Part shown: piece by piece, positions 52,234 through 61,055 of the stretch | Layout of the letters: each line of letters opens with the position of its first letter | Numbering within the stretch: position 1 is the stretch's first letter | From: Arthrobacter sp. QXT-31 | Lineage (GTDB): Bacteria > Actinomycetota > Actinomycetes > Actinomycetales > Micrococcaceae | Direction: 5' to 3' | NCBI RefSeq assembly: GCF_001969265.1 | Contig: NZ_CP019304.1 | Span: forward strand, 930,001 to 994,000 | Length of the DNA stretch: 64,000 nucleotides | Notes under the pieces: model-generated | Told to the model about the DNA's origin: nothing | Seen by the model: only the letters and a program-made list of their open reading frames with translations | The model's database searches: none | Made by a program: the position numbers and the translations under genes

Positions 52234-54579
52234 ATGGCAGTATTGGATATCCACGTCAACGACGGCTACGTCCCGATGGTGGACGGCTCGCTCGTTTACC
52301 ACCGGGGCTTTGGGGAGCGGCGCACCGCGGTCAACGATCCGAACCCGTCGCTGGCGCTGAGTCCGAGGGTCATCACCGCAAACGGACGGGTGGTGGCCAG
52401 CAGGACGTACCCGCTGGGTGCACCGCTTCCGCCGCATGGAAGGCCCACGCCGCTGCGTCCGGACCCGGCACAGGCCCGGCAGTTCCTGGCGCGGCGTGGC
52501 TACTGGGCCAGCTTCTTTCCGCCGCGGACGCTCATCGCTGAGACAGGCAGCACCATCGAGGTGATGTTGCACAACAACCTCGGGCAGCCGCATGAGATCC
52601 GCTTCCATCGTGCCGGGCCGGGCGGGGCGGACATCGGTTCCGGTCAGGTAGCGCCGGGAAAATCCAAGCTCCTGCGGTTTCCGTCGCCTAGGCCGGGTAC
52701 CTACTTGTTTACGGATCCGGGCAACCAGCCGGTGGAACGGACCCTTGGCCTGTACGGCGCGCTGGTCGTGATCGATCCGCGCAACGCGTGGCGGCTGGCG
52801 CCCGGCGCGGCAGAGTTCGAACGCCAGTGGCTCTGGCTCTGCCATGACGTGGATTCCAACTGGGCCCGCATCTCCTCGCGGGGACAGACAGTCAACCCGC
52901 TGGCCACACCGGCCGTGCCGGACTACTTCACCATCAACGGGTTCGCGGGGTTTCAGTCGCTGGCAGTCACCAGCGACGCGGAGTTCAACAACCGGCGCAA
53001 AGAGGACACCCTGCCGTCGGGCCACCCGCGCGAAACGGACGTTCGCAACTTCAGCGCCTCCCCCTCGCCGGGCGCCGTGCGGACCGGACACCTCATGCGG
53101 ATGCTCAACGCCGGCATCGTGGACCACCAGCTGCACTACCACGGCAACCATGTCTGGACCGTGCGTGCCAACGGCATCGACTTCCCCCGTTCCCAGGGCC
53201 GGGTTTCGCCACAGGGAGACGTCATTCTCCAGCAGTGGGAGGACACCGTTCAGCTGCAGCCCGGGGAGCGCAAGGAAGCGATACTGCCGGTCCGGCGGCC
53301 GCCGGAGGTGATCGACCAGGTCTGGAATGCCAGGACCGAGGACTGGACTTACCCGATGCACTGCCACGCCGAACCCTCCCAGACCGCGCGCGGCGGCCTT
53401 TACCCCGGCGGTCTGGTGGCCGACTGGGTGCTGGCCCACGAGCCCGTCCCTGACGAGGGAGTCCCGACAGCAGAGGACTCCCACCACACGTTCCGCAGCC
53501 AGGTGGATTTCTCCTCGGACCAGCCCCATGAGGGCAGCCCGGAAACCAAATTCCTGCTGAAACCCGATGTCTCGCTGGAGCTTGACTTCTTCAACAGGAA
53601 AATGGACTTCCCTGACGGCTCCGAGCATGAGGTGTGGAGCTTCGAGGGCAACGGCTTCGGCCGCCAACTCCCTGGCACTACAGTGCGGTTGCGCGAGGGC
53701 CAGCTGTTCCACGCCACTGTCAAACCCAGCAAGAAAGTCCATACGATTCACTGGCACGGCATCGAACCCGACCCCCGCAACGACGGCGTAGGCCACACTT
53801 CCTTCGAAGTTTCCGGCCACTACACGTACCAGTGGAGGCCGGACGTCGCCGAACGCGGCAACCCCAACCGGGGCTCGGCCGGAACCTACTTCTACCACTG
53901 CCACGTCAACACTCCCCTTCACGTGCAGTACGGCATGTTCGGCGCCATCGTTGTGGATCCCCCACCCAATCCGGCCATGCCCGCTCCGGCAGGTACACGC
54001 CGCCATTCGTTCGAAGGTCCGCTCTATGACGTCGCCACGGAGACCATGATCGCGCCGTACTCGATCGATCCGAGATGGCATGACATGAACCACGCGGAGG
54101 GGCTCAACGGCGAGGACGCGGGACTGAACCGGTTCGAGCCGAGGCACTTCTTCCTCCTTGGCGGCAACATCCCGAGCCGGCCCAGGGGTGACGACAGGGT
54201 GTGGACCGTCTCGCAGATGCGGGCCAACGTGGCTGGGTACGGCAAGTATCCGACGCTCGTCCGCATGGTCAACGTGGACTACTTCCCCACCCTGACCCGG
54301 ATCACGGACGCAGCGGGCAGGCCGGCCAAGATTGCAGAGTTGATTGCACATGATGGCCGCCCCTTCTGGACCACGCCCAATCCCACCGGTCCGGCGGTAC
54401 AGCCGTATACGGCCGGGCAGCCGCTCATGACCGACATCATCAAGTCGGGTGCCGCAGAAAAGTTCGACTTCCTGCTGCATCCTCCGGCCCCGGGAAAGTA
54501 CACCATCAGCATCCAGTTCGTGCACTGGCTTACGTCGAAGGTTCTCGCAACGAAGACGGTGACAGTCACGGCGGTTTGA
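52234..54579 (+). CDS. Multicopper oxidase-type protein without signal peptide
   Basis: The product has 781 residues; AGGAGG lies before ATG. Copper-type His blocks: HYHGNHVW (about 302), MHCHAEPSQTARGGLYPGG (about 375), HWHGIEPDPRND (about 505) and YHCHVNTPLHVQYGMFG (about 555). In the last, the spacing HCH-x5-H differs from the canonical HCH-x3-H. Three cupredoxin-like parts fit the length. Unlike most of the family there is no signal peptide or Tat motif, so it is cytosolic or the start is wrong. The reaction (oxygen-dependent oxidation of metals or phenols) is not certain. Confidence 0.8.
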   Translation: MAVLDIHVNDGYVPMVDGSLVYHRGFGERRTAVNDPNPSLALSPRVITANGRVVASRTYPLGAPLPPHGRPTPLRPDPAQARQFLARRGYWASFFPPRTLIAETGSTIEVMLHNNLGQPHEIRFHRAGPGGADIGSGQVAPGKSKLLRFPSPRPGTYLFTDPGNQPVERTLGLYGALVVIDPRNAWRLAPGAAEFERQWLWLCHDVDSNWARISSRGQTVNPLATPAVPDYFTINGFAGFQSLAVTSDAEFNNRRKEDTLPSGHPRETDVRNFSASPSPGAVRTGHLMRMLNAGIVDHQLHYHGNHVWTVRANGIDFPRSQGRVSPQGDVILQQWEDTVQLQPGERKEAILPVRRPPEVIDQVWNARTEDWTYPMHCHAEPSQTARGGLYPGGLVADWVLAHEPVPDEGVPTAEDSHHTFRSQVDFSSDQPHEGSPETKFLLKPDVSLELDFFNRKMDFPDGSEHEVWSFEGNGFGRQLPGTTVRLREGQLFHATVKPSKKVHTIHWHGIEPDPRNDGVGHTSFEVSGHYTYQWRPDVAERGNPNRGSAGTYFYHCHVNTPLHVQYGMFGAIVVDPPPNPAMPAPAGTRRHSFEGPLYDVATETMIAPYSIDPRWHDMNHAEGLNGEDAGLNRFEPRHFFLLGGNIPSRPRGDDRVWTVSQMRANVAGYGKYPTLVRMVNVDYFPTLTRITDAAGRPAKIAELIAHDGRPFWTTPNPTGPAVQPYTAGQPLMTDIIKSGAAEKFDFLLHPPAPGKYTISIQFVHWLTSKVLATKTVTVTAV

Positions 54580-54620
54580 ACGGCCAGCTAATTAGATGCA
54601 AGGGATAACTCTTGAAAGCT

Positions 54621-54662
54621 CGACGGCGGGAGGGCGCCAGCGTCGCCGGCCTCCCGTCGTCG
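54621..54662 (+). terminator. Terminator after the multicopper oxidase gene
   Basis: CGACGGCGGGAGG pairs with CCTCCCGTCGTCG with one mismatch around a 16-nt loop that has its own small GC stem. Confidence 0.75.
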
Positions 54663-54734
54663 GGGTCAACTGTCCCGAGAAATCGGGCGAACTGGGCCGC
54701 TGACGTACAGCGGGCCGGCTGCTACTGTGGCGGC

Positions 54735-54917
54735 ATGGAAGCTGGTATGGTCCGCCCCAGGAGCGGCAAGGTAATCGCTGGCGTCTGCGCGGCGCTGGCA
54801 GCGCGCTTTGGTATTTCCAAGGCGCTGGTCCGCTTCGGCTTTGTGCTGTTCGGCCTGTTCGGTGTCGGGGAGCTGGTCTACATCGCGTTGTGGATCCTCA
54901 TCCCCAAGGAGCGCTGA
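54735..54917 (+). CDS. PspC domain protein
   Basis: ATG 54735 starts the PspC part; the upstream extension in frame covers the terminator region and is unsupported. The product is 60 residues: VRPRSGKVIAGVCAALAARFG then one helix, RFGFVLFGLFGVGELVYIALWILIP, and KER. Membrane-bound, often linked to envelope stress. Converges with the exonuclease gene after 7 bp. Confidence 0.85.
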   Translation: MEAGMVRPRSGKVIAGVCAALAARFGISKALVRFGFVLFGLFGVGELVYIALWILIPKER

Positions 54918-54924
54918 ACGCCGA

Positions 54925-55902
54925 TCAGTTGCCGGGCAGGAGCCGGTGCCAGCCGCGCGTGATGCTGGCCCAGATCGCCCACATGGCGGCCGCGGCTGCG
55001 GCGAGTGACAGTGCAGCTGTTAGGGTCTGGCCGGCGGCGAAGAAGCGGATGGTGTATCCGGTCAGGTAGGCGAGTCCGACGGCGGCCGCCACACCCAGCG
55101 CGAACAGCAGCAGTCCCGCGGCGGTGCTGAATGCGCGCTTAGCGGTGCGGCCGGGGCGCTCAGCCTCAGTCCGGCCCGGCTGCAGCAGGTCGACGGTACG
55201 CCCCTCCTCCCAACCGCCGTCGGCGGTACCGGCACGGTCGGCAATCAGGTGCGGACCGGCGTCGGGCAGCACCACGGTGAAGTTGGCATCAGGCTCAGTC
55301 TCCGGGTCAGCGTCCGTCCGGACACGCCGGCCGCGGCGGCGCTTGCCGACCGTCGTCGTCGGCTCTTCCCAGACGTCGTCCAGAGCGGTGAAGCCGCCCT
55401 CGGCGGCGATCGCGAGCACAATCTGGGCGCAGGCCAGCGCGTGCGCCCGCGGCTCATGCCGCTCAACCCGCGGAAGGTCCAGCGCGGTGAGCACGTCGCT
55501 GAGGCGGTGCCGCGGCAGGGTCAGGTGGTCCTGGGCGAGGCGCAGCGCGCAGTAGAAGTCCTTGGCCGGCAGGTCCAGGTGCTGGTGCTCGGTGGCTTTG
55601 CGCATGACCGAGGCGTCATAGGGGGCATCGAACGCCACAAGCGGGTCCTCGCAGACGAACTGCAGGATGCCTTCGAGGGACATTTCCCAGTCGGCGGCGT
55701 TCTGGACGTCCTGTTCAGCGATGCCGTGGAGCTCCACGTTGATGGGGTCAAAGTCGTCGATGCCGGGCGGCGGCTTGATGAGCCACGACGCCGTGTCCAC
55801 GATGTGCCCGTCCCGGACCTTCACCAGGCCGACGGCGCACGCCGAGCCGCGGTGGCTGTTGGCCGTTTCGAAGTCGATGGCCGTAAAACTGATTCCTGAC
55901 AT
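54925..55902 (-). CDS. DEDDh-type exonuclease with two C-terminal membrane helices
   Basis: ATG 55902 has GGAGG upstream (GGGGAGGCAAGG). The product has 325 residues. The nuclease part shows FTAIDFETAN (acidic pair), NVELHGI, DAPYDASVM (third acid) and RLSDVLTALDL, but the final H-x4-D block reads HEPRAH, so the last Asp is His. After a polar linker come two hydrophobic helices (about 250-275, 285-312). It therefore looks like a membrane-tethered DNA or RNA exonuclease, maybe inactive. The antisense open frame is an artefact. Confidence 0.85.
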   Translation of the reverse strand: MSGISFTAIDFETANSHRGSACAVGLVKVRDGHIVDTASWLIKPPPGIDDFDPINVELHGIAEQDVQNAADWEMSLEGILQFVCEDPLVAFDAPYDASVMRKATEHQHLDLPAKDFYCALRLAQDHLTLPRHRLSDVLTALDLPRVERHEPRAHALACAQIVLAIAAEGGFTALDDVWEEPTTTVGKRRRGRRVRTDADPETEPDANFTVVLPDAGPHLIADRAGTADGGWEEGRTVDLLQPGRTEAERPGRTAKRAFSTAAGLLLFALGVAAAVGLAYLTGYTIRFFAAGQTLTAALSLAAAAAAMWAIWASITRGWHRLLPGN

Positions 55903-56081
55903 CCTTGCCTCCCCAGGGCATGGCGCGGGAGGCCGCAAACGCCGTTGTTTGTGACCTCCCGCACATGACCTCGCTATTCTTGCAGAAGGTATGCAGGATT
56001 ACGGCCCCGGAGGGCAATGTGACGTGCGCCATTCCTCCAGTGCAACGGCTGTTGACTGTTCGTCGCCTGTCCGGGAAAGCC

Positions 56082-56125
56082 CGACGGCGGGTGGCCGGCA
56101 ACGCTTAGCCGGCCACCCGCCGTCG
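56082..56125. terminator. Terminator after the 56.1 kb gene
   Basis: CGACGGCGGGTGGCCGG pairs with CCGGCCACCCGCCGTCG around about 10 nt, 23 bp past the minus-strand stop at 56148. Confidence 0.85.
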
Positions 56126-56147
56126 CTGGTTCAGGAACGGGTGGTGA

Positions 56148-56414
56148 TTACCGCCCCGGGTTCGGATCTATGCCCCCGGTGGTCCCCATCCCGCCGTCGT
56201 CCTGGCCGGCAACCTCGGGGACTTCGATCAGCGGAACGGACTGTGTGACGGGCGCACTGTGGTGCGCAGGATCCTTGTGCCGGGCTTCCTGGAGGTGCTG
56301 TTCCAGCTTCTCTTCCGCGTCGCGCCGACGCTGGCCGATAGTACGCATCTGCTGGGTGGTGGGTGCCGCATGCGCGTGCTGGTGCGGCCCGTGATCCGGA
56401 AAAAACTCGCTCAT
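56148..56414 (-). CDS. Small His-rich hypothetical protein
   Basis: ATG 56414 (MSEFFPDHGPHQHAHAAP) gives 88 residues; a longer frame starts at 56453 (GTG) without better support. There is a His cluster in the first 20 residues, then a charged helical stretch (QRRRDAEEKLEQHLQEARHK) and a Gly-rich tail. The His cluster could bind metal. No signal peptide or membrane helix. Single gene between terminators; moderate confidence. Confidence 0.6.
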   Translation of the reverse strand: MSEFFPDHGPHQHAHAAPTTQQMRTIGQRRRDAEEKLEQHLQEARHKDPAHHSAPVTQSVPLIEVPEVAGQDDGGMGTTGGIDPNPGR

Positions 56415-56560
56415 AGTGGAATCGTCCCACTGGTCAGGCCACCTGGCTACCACCTAAAAACCGAAGGCCCCTCGGAAGAAAAATCCGCCGTTGCCCGCCG
56501 GAAAGCACCCTGCCATTCTGGGTAAATCCCGCTTCCGGGAGCGAACGAAAGGACCAGACG

Positions 56561-56914
56561 ATGCCCCTTTATCTTTCCAAGTTCAGCTACACCCCGGAAA
56601 CCTGGGCACGGCTGACGAGCAGCCCGGAGGACCGGAGGAAGGCCGCGAAAACCTACATCGAATCAGTCGGCGGAAAGCTCCACGGATTCTGGTACTCCTT
56701 CGGCTCGCACGACGGCTACAACCTCTGGGAGGCACCGGACAACGTGTCCATGGCCGCAGTCGCGGTGGCGATCACCGGGGGCGGGGCGCTTGCCTCGTTC
56801 GAGACAACAGTGCTCCTGACCGTCGAGGAGGCGATGGATGCCATGCGGCAGGCCGCACAGATCAAGTACCAGGCTCCGGGCACCGCACAGCAGCCGGAGG
56901 TTACAGTCGATTGA
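56561..56914 (+). CDS. GYD domain protein
   Basis: The product has 117 residues, GAAAGGA before ATG. The family core is PLYLSKFSYTPETWARL, then KAAKTYIESVGGKLHGFWYSFGSHDGYNLWEAPD and ASFETTVLLTVEEAMDAMRQA. Ferredoxin-like dimeric fold expected; soluble. Function of GYD proteins is unproven. Converges with phoD. Confidence 0.9.
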   Translation: MPLYLSKFSYTPETWARLTSSPEDRRKAAKTYIESVGGKLHGFWYSFGSHDGYNLWEAPDNVSMAAVAVAITGGGALASFETTVLLTVEEAMDAMRQAAQIKYQAPGTAQQPEVTVD

Positions 56915-56942
56915 GCCAGCGCCCCGGCTTGGACCGGCCGGC

Positions 56943-58574
56943 TCAGCGCTCCGGGTTCAGGTCCTTGCGGAAGATCACCGTGCCGTTGGCGTTGCGGAGG
57001 GTGACGGAAAAGACGTCGTCCCCGCCGAGGTCCACGTGGCCGAAGTACTGGCTTTCGCCGCTGCGCGGTGACTCGCCGGCGTAGGCCCCCGCCCGGGAGA
57101 AGACCACCTCGGGGCCGAAGGTGCCGTCCATCTGGTTTGGTCCGAAGCTGCCCGCGTTGATGGGGCCGCCCACGAACTCCCAGAAGGGGTCGAAGTCCTG
57201 GAACGCGGCACGCTCGGGCGAGTAGTGGTGGGCGGCGCAGTAGTGCACGTCAGCGGTGAGCCAGACGACGTTTTTAACCCGGTTGCGCTTGAACGCGGAC
57301 AGCACCCGCGCGATCTCGAGTTCCTTGCCCAAGGGGGCACCGGCGTCGCGGTTGGCGAGGGACTCCTGGGCGGCGGGCCCGTCGGGGACGATGATGCCGA
57401 GCGGGAGGTCTGCGGAGATCACCTTCCACGTGGCCTTGGACTTGCTGACCTCGCGGATGAGCCAGTCGGCCTGTTCCTGGCCCAGGATGTGGGTGAGCTT
57501 CATTTCCTTGCCGTCGGTGTTGGGCTCCTTGTAGGTGCGCATGTCCAGGCAGAAGACGTCCAGCTGCGGCCCGCGGGTGATCTTGCGGTAGATGCGGGCC
57601 GGCTCGAAGCCGGTGCTGCCGTCGCTGAGCTGGGCGATGGGCTGGTATTCCTGCCAGGCCTGGCGGCCGCGGGCGGCAAGGACGTCGACGCGGCGCTCGG
57701 TGTAGCGGGCGTCGGTGAGGATTTCGCCGGGGTACCAGTTGTTGGTGGTTTCGTGGTCGTCCCACTGCGCGATGACCGGGACCTCGGCGTAGAGGGCGCG
57801 GATGTTCCTGTCCATCAGGTTGTAGCGGTGCCGGCCGCGGTACTCCTCGAGGGTTTCGGCAACCTTGGAGACTTCCTCGGTGACGAGGTTGCGCCAGATC
57901 TGGCCGTCGCGCTCGGTGACCTGGGCGGCAATGGGGCCGTCGGCGTAGATGGTGTCGCCGGCGTGGATGAAGAAGTCCGGCTTGGTGGCGAGCATGGCCG
58001 CGTACCCGCGCATGCCGCCGATGTCCTCGTTGATGCCCCAGCCCTGGCCCGCGGTGTCGCCGGTCCAGACGAAGCTCTGGCCTTTCTTTTCGCCGTTGCT
58101 GCGGGACCAGACACTGCTGGCCTTCGAGCCGGGCGCGGTGCTGAAGGAGCCGCTGCCGGCCTCCCCGGCGTTGCCCTCCCGATCTTCGAAGTGCATGGTG
58201 AGCGCGAAGCGGGTGCCCGGAGGCAGGTCGCGGGCGTGGATCTTGGACGTGAAGTCTGTGGCGTCGCTGGCTGCGGTGCCGCGCAGCACCCGGCTGAACG
58301 CGCGGCTGCCACGGAGCGGGGACCCGCCCTCGTCGACGGCCAGCAAGTTGGCCACCAGCCGGCCGGCACCTGACGCGCGCGACCACAGGACGCCCGAGTT
58401 GGTGGTGACGTCTCCGGTGGAGATGCCGGACGGCAGGGTCAGGCGGTTGCGGACCAGCGGGACGGCGGACGGGCGGGCCGCGTGGGCGGGGACAACCAGT
58501 GAGGGTGCGACGGCGGCAGCACCGGCAGCGGCGATGGCACCTTTGAGGACGTTGCGGCGGGAGAGAGCAGTCAT
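56943..58574 (-). CDS. phoD: Alkaline phosphatase D family protein
   Basis: The product has 543 residues. A Tat signal opens it (SRRNVLK, then a helix to about residue 32). PhoD core: FVWTGDTAGQGWGIN, FFIHAGDTIYADGPI, AQWDDHETTNNWYPGE, WLTADVHYCAAHHYSP carry the metal-binding Asp, His and Asn. It hydrolyses phosphate mono- and diesters outside the membrane for phosphate supply. Single gene; no Pho box was identified. Confidence 0.92.
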   Translation of the reverse strand: MTALSRRNVLKGAIAAAGAAAVAPSLVVPAHAARPSAVPLVRNRLTLPSGISTGDVTTNSGVLWSRASGAGRLVANLLAVDEGGSPLRGSRAFSRVLRGTAASDATDFTSKIHARDLPPGTRFALTMHFEDREGNAGEAGSGSFSTAPGSKASSVWSRSNGEKKGQSFVWTGDTAGQGWGINEDIGGMRGYAAMLATKPDFFIHAGDTIYADGPIAAQVTERDGQIWRNLVTEEVSKVAETLEEYRGRHRYNLMDRNIRALYAEVPVIAQWDDHETTNNWYPGEILTDARYTERRVDVLAARGRQAWQEYQPIAQLSDGSTGFEPARIYRKITRGPQLDVFCLDMRTYKEPNTDGKEMKLTHILGQEQADWLIREVSKSKATWKVISADLPLGIIVPDGPAAQESLANRDAGAPLGKELEIARVLSAFKRNRVKNVVWLTADVHYCAAHHYSPERAAFQDFDPFWEFVGGPINAGSFGPNQMDGTFGPEVVFSRAGAYAGESPRSGESQYFGHVDLGGDDVFSVTLRNANGTVIFRKDLNPER

Positions 58575-58662
58575 GGGGCCATCGTTGACGGGCCGGATTA
58601 AGAGCCGGCGACGGCGGGGTGAACCGGGTGGAGCGCGGCGGTGACGGAGTACCCCCGGGCAG

Positions 58663-58702
58663 AAACACTCAAGGCCCGGTGGGAGCCGGGCCTTGAGTGT
58701 TT
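58663..58702 (-). terminator. Terminator after the secreted-protein gene
   Basis: AAACACTCAAGGCCCGG pairs with CCGGGCCTTGAGTGTTT around TGGGAG. It has A and T flanks, so it can work for both directions. Confidence 0.9.
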
Positions 58703-58731
58703 AGTTTGTCGATGCTTGCAACTAGTCGACG

Positions 58732-59226
58732 TTAGTTGGAGATCGACAAGCTGGCGCTGGTCTTCCAGCCGGTGTACGGCGACCACACGCCGTTGGTGCC
58801 TTCCTGCCACCGGACCTTCTGGTAGACCTCTTCGTTCCCGATCTCGCCGTTCACCAGGGTGCGGACGTTCGAGATGGTCACGGGTCCGCTCCAGTAGTTC
58901 AGATGGCGGCTGAAGTTGGAGGTGCCCAGGTAGTCGTCACCGTTGGGCCAGTCGTCGTCCTCCCAGCGTTCCTGCGTGATGTTCACGTAGCGGTCGCTGT
59001 AGCAACGGACTTGGATCTTGTAGTCCACGAGTTTGACGCCCGAGGAATTGAACCCGGCGAAGACGGGCTTCAGGGGGGTGACAGAGCAGGCATAACTGGT
59101 GGTCGCGGCCTGGGCCGGAGCCGCAAGGACAAACGGTGCAGCCGCCATTGCCACGCCGAGAGCAGACAAGAGGGCGAGCTTGCGGCGGATGGGATGGGAC
59201 TTCTTCGATGAAGGGGAAGTAGACAC
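58732..59226 (-). CDS. Secreted protein of unknown function
   Basis: GTG 59226 has TAGGAGC 7 nt upstream; the longer frame lacks one. The product has 164 residues: signal peptide (RRKLALLSALGVAMAAAPF, cleavage near AQAAT), then a beta-rich mature part with a few Cys (YACSVTP, QVRCYSD) and a C-terminal segment rich in aromatic residues (RHLNYWSGPVTISNV). No enzyme signature; perhaps a small secreted binding protein. The upstream gap is AT-rich. Confidence 0.75.
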   Translation of the reverse strand: MSTSPSSKKSHPIRRKLALLSALGVAMAAAPFVLAAPAQAATTSYACSVTPLKPVFAGFNSSGVKLVDYKIQVRCYSDRYVNITQERWEDDDWPNGDDYLGTSNFSRHLNYWSGPVTISNVRTLVNGEIGNEEVYQKVRWQEGTNGVWSPYTGWKTSASLSISN

Positions 59227-59697
59227 GAATGTGCTCCTAGGAATGAAGATGCGATGGATGAGGTTTTGCGCCCTGGGGAACGGGCCCCGGATCCTCGGTG
59301 TCTCCGATTGATCCGGTGAATCAATGGTGAAACCTGGCACCCATCCGTGACTTCCGTGCCAGCACTGATCTTTGCAGCGGGGGTCCCATGACAAAATGGC
59401 CGGATTAATTGACAAATATTGAAATTGTCTTCCCAACCGCTCGAAGCTCGGACTAACATCCTGCACCTGGGCATTAATCAAGGAAGATATGCCGAGAGCT
59501 GACCCTTACTTTCGGGCAAGGGTAAATGGGTGGGAATTAAGCGCGTGGCGCTTTTCCTTGCGGCAACTCATTTGCGGATTCTCCATGGAGAACCGCCTAC
59601 ATTCGATATTCCGGGCTGACTTTACCGCCTGTCAATTCCTGCGCGTATTGCGTCCCCTTCGGCATGCGCGCTTTCGCACCCCATCGGGATGGAATTC
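59227..59697. other. AT-rich divergent intergenic region
   Basis: This 471-bp gap lies between divergent secreted-protein genes and must hold both promoters. It has TTGACA at 59409 without a clear -10, and the small inverted pair GACAA/TTGTC at 59411-59429. Short open frames in it have no start signals or composition support. Confidence 0.5.
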
Positions 59698-60162
59698 ATG
59701 ATGAAAAAGATCTTAGTTTTTGCTGCCGTTTTGCTTGGTCTTGTTGTAGGTGGAGGGCCCGTTGCCGCCGCGCCGCCGGAACCAGCCGACACAACCTTCT
59801 TCAACAATGACTGCGGCTTCCGAGTCAAGATCACCGTCACTGGCGGCTCCGGTTTCAACGAACTTCCGGGGGGAGCCGCAATCATTACTGCACCCAACCA
59901 GCGGGTTACCCTCACGAACGTCAAAACGGGAGAAAGCGTCAGCTTTGTGATTACGGGGGCAACCCACATCGATGCGAGCGATCCCGACCTTCTGGTCGTG
60001 ACGTCAACGGGAAACAATGTCCTGATCGTTCCGGAAGGTCCCACTGAAGGCCTGTTCTTCACCCAAGGCACCGTAACCTTCGTGCTGGACGACAAGGGAC
60101 GCCAAGTAAGCGCTTTTGAAGGCCCTGGGAAGGTGACCGATATTTGCGCATTATTGACATAA
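59698..60162 (+). CDS. Secreted protein, low GC, unknown function
   Basis: ATG 59698 (MMKKILVF) with GGGATGGA upstream gives 154 residues; ATG 59689 is an alternative. The signal peptide ends near VAAAPP. The mature part is beta-rich with two Cys (NNDCGF, DICALL) that could pair: NDCGFRVKITVTGG and SVSFVITGATHIDAS. Base composition is clearly less GC-rich than the neighbours, hinting at transfer. Function unknown. Confidence 0.75.
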   Translation: MMKKILVFAAVLLGLVVGGGPVAAAPPEPADTTFFNNDCGFRVKITVTGGSGFNELPGGAAIITAPNQRVTLTNVKTGESVSFVITGATHIDASDPDLLVVTSTGNNVLIVPEGPTEGLFFTQGTVTFVLDDKGRQVSAFEGPGKVTDICALLT

Positions 60163-60179
60163 CGGTCACCACATACGAA

Positions 60180-60209
60180 CGGGTGGCTGGCATTCCTGCC
60201 AGCCACCCG
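60180..60209 (+). terminator. Terminator after the low-GC secreted protein
   Basis: CGGGTGGCTGGCA pairs with TGCCAGCCACCCG around TTCC, 18 bp past the stop. Confidence 0.9.
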
Positions 60210-60233
60210 CCGTCGTCCGTTGAGACAGGCAGT

Positions 60234-60701
60234 TCAGCGCGCCGGTGCCTCGTCCACGAACGCCACCTGGGCCACGGCCTGCTGGTAAAGCTTGAGGGCG
60301 TCCTCCACTGCGAGGCTGCCGAAGCTTAGGGACAGCTGGAGGCCTTCCAGCTGGGCATTCGCGCTCTCGGCGGCGCTGACCTTCTCGCCCAAGGCACGGG
60401 AGTTCGCGAAGTTCGTGGCCAGCGCCGCGGCGACGGAGTAAATTACGGCAGCCAGGCAAAGGAACCGCCACACCACGGACTCCTCCTCCAGCCGGAAGAT
60501 GCCCTGGATGGCCTGAGTGAATCCGGTCCCGCCAACGGCCGGACCTGCCGTGAGCATCGCGGCCAGGGCACTGCCCACGATGCTGATGTTGGAGAGCCTG
60601 TTCCGGCGCGGCCGCTCACGTCCCAGATACACGCGGATGGCCTGCTGCTTCTGGTCGATGCGGTTGGACAGCCGTTGGCGGGTATCCGCGGATTCGTCCA
60701 T
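60234..60701 (-). CDS. Membrane protein with two helices, unknown function
   Basis: The product has 155 residues. A polar N-terminus (about 1-36) precedes two hydrophobic helices (about 38-60 and 80-100), and a helical C-terminal tail (EKVSAAESANAQLEGLQLSL, EDALKLYQQAV). The layout of two helices followed by a coiled region recalls SLATT-like membrane modules; this is a weak comparison. No partner gene is evident. Confidence 0.7.
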   Translation of the reverse strand: MDESADTRQRLSNRIDQKQQAIRVYLGRERPRRNRLSNISIVGSALAAMLTAGPAVGGTGFTQAIQGIFRLEEESVVWRFLCLAAVIYSVAAALATNFANSRALGEKVSAAESANAQLEGLQLSLSFGSLAVEDALKLYQQAVAQVAFVDEAPAR

Positions 60702-61055
60702 GGTCGGCTACAGCCTTTCTCCCCCGGTCGACGCTTTGGGTTTCAGGATCCCACCGCCCCGAAATCCGGTCCAGAGCGGAAGAAGTGCGGGACGGTGAGG
60801 CTGAGCCTGCGCAAACCTCGCCGGGCACGCCGGAACGCACCCAGGACGCTGGAAATTTCCGGCGGGCCCGCAGGCCTCCCGCGAATTCGTGGGAGGCAGG
60901 GGCGGACTCGGGCGGCAGAACCCGGCCGCCGCCAGGCAATCCAAGCAAGACAGACCTGTCTCCCTGTCCGGGGCAGGCGGGCTTGTGTACCTTATTTCCA
61001 CGGGACTGCAATGGCGCATCCCGGCGGGCTGGGGAGCGGATGAGAGGCGACGAAG
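60702..61055. other. Intergenic region before cfa
   Basis: This 354-bp gap holds the divergent promoters of the 60.2-60.7 kb gene and of cfa. Open frames exist on both strands but none has a start site, codon pattern or family pattern. Nothing else recognised. Confidence 0.5.

Noticed and set aside
52105..54525. 806-codon open frame antisense to the multicopper oxidase
   Set aside because: The plus strand carries His-block motifs and a strong ribosome-binding site; the minus frame does not.
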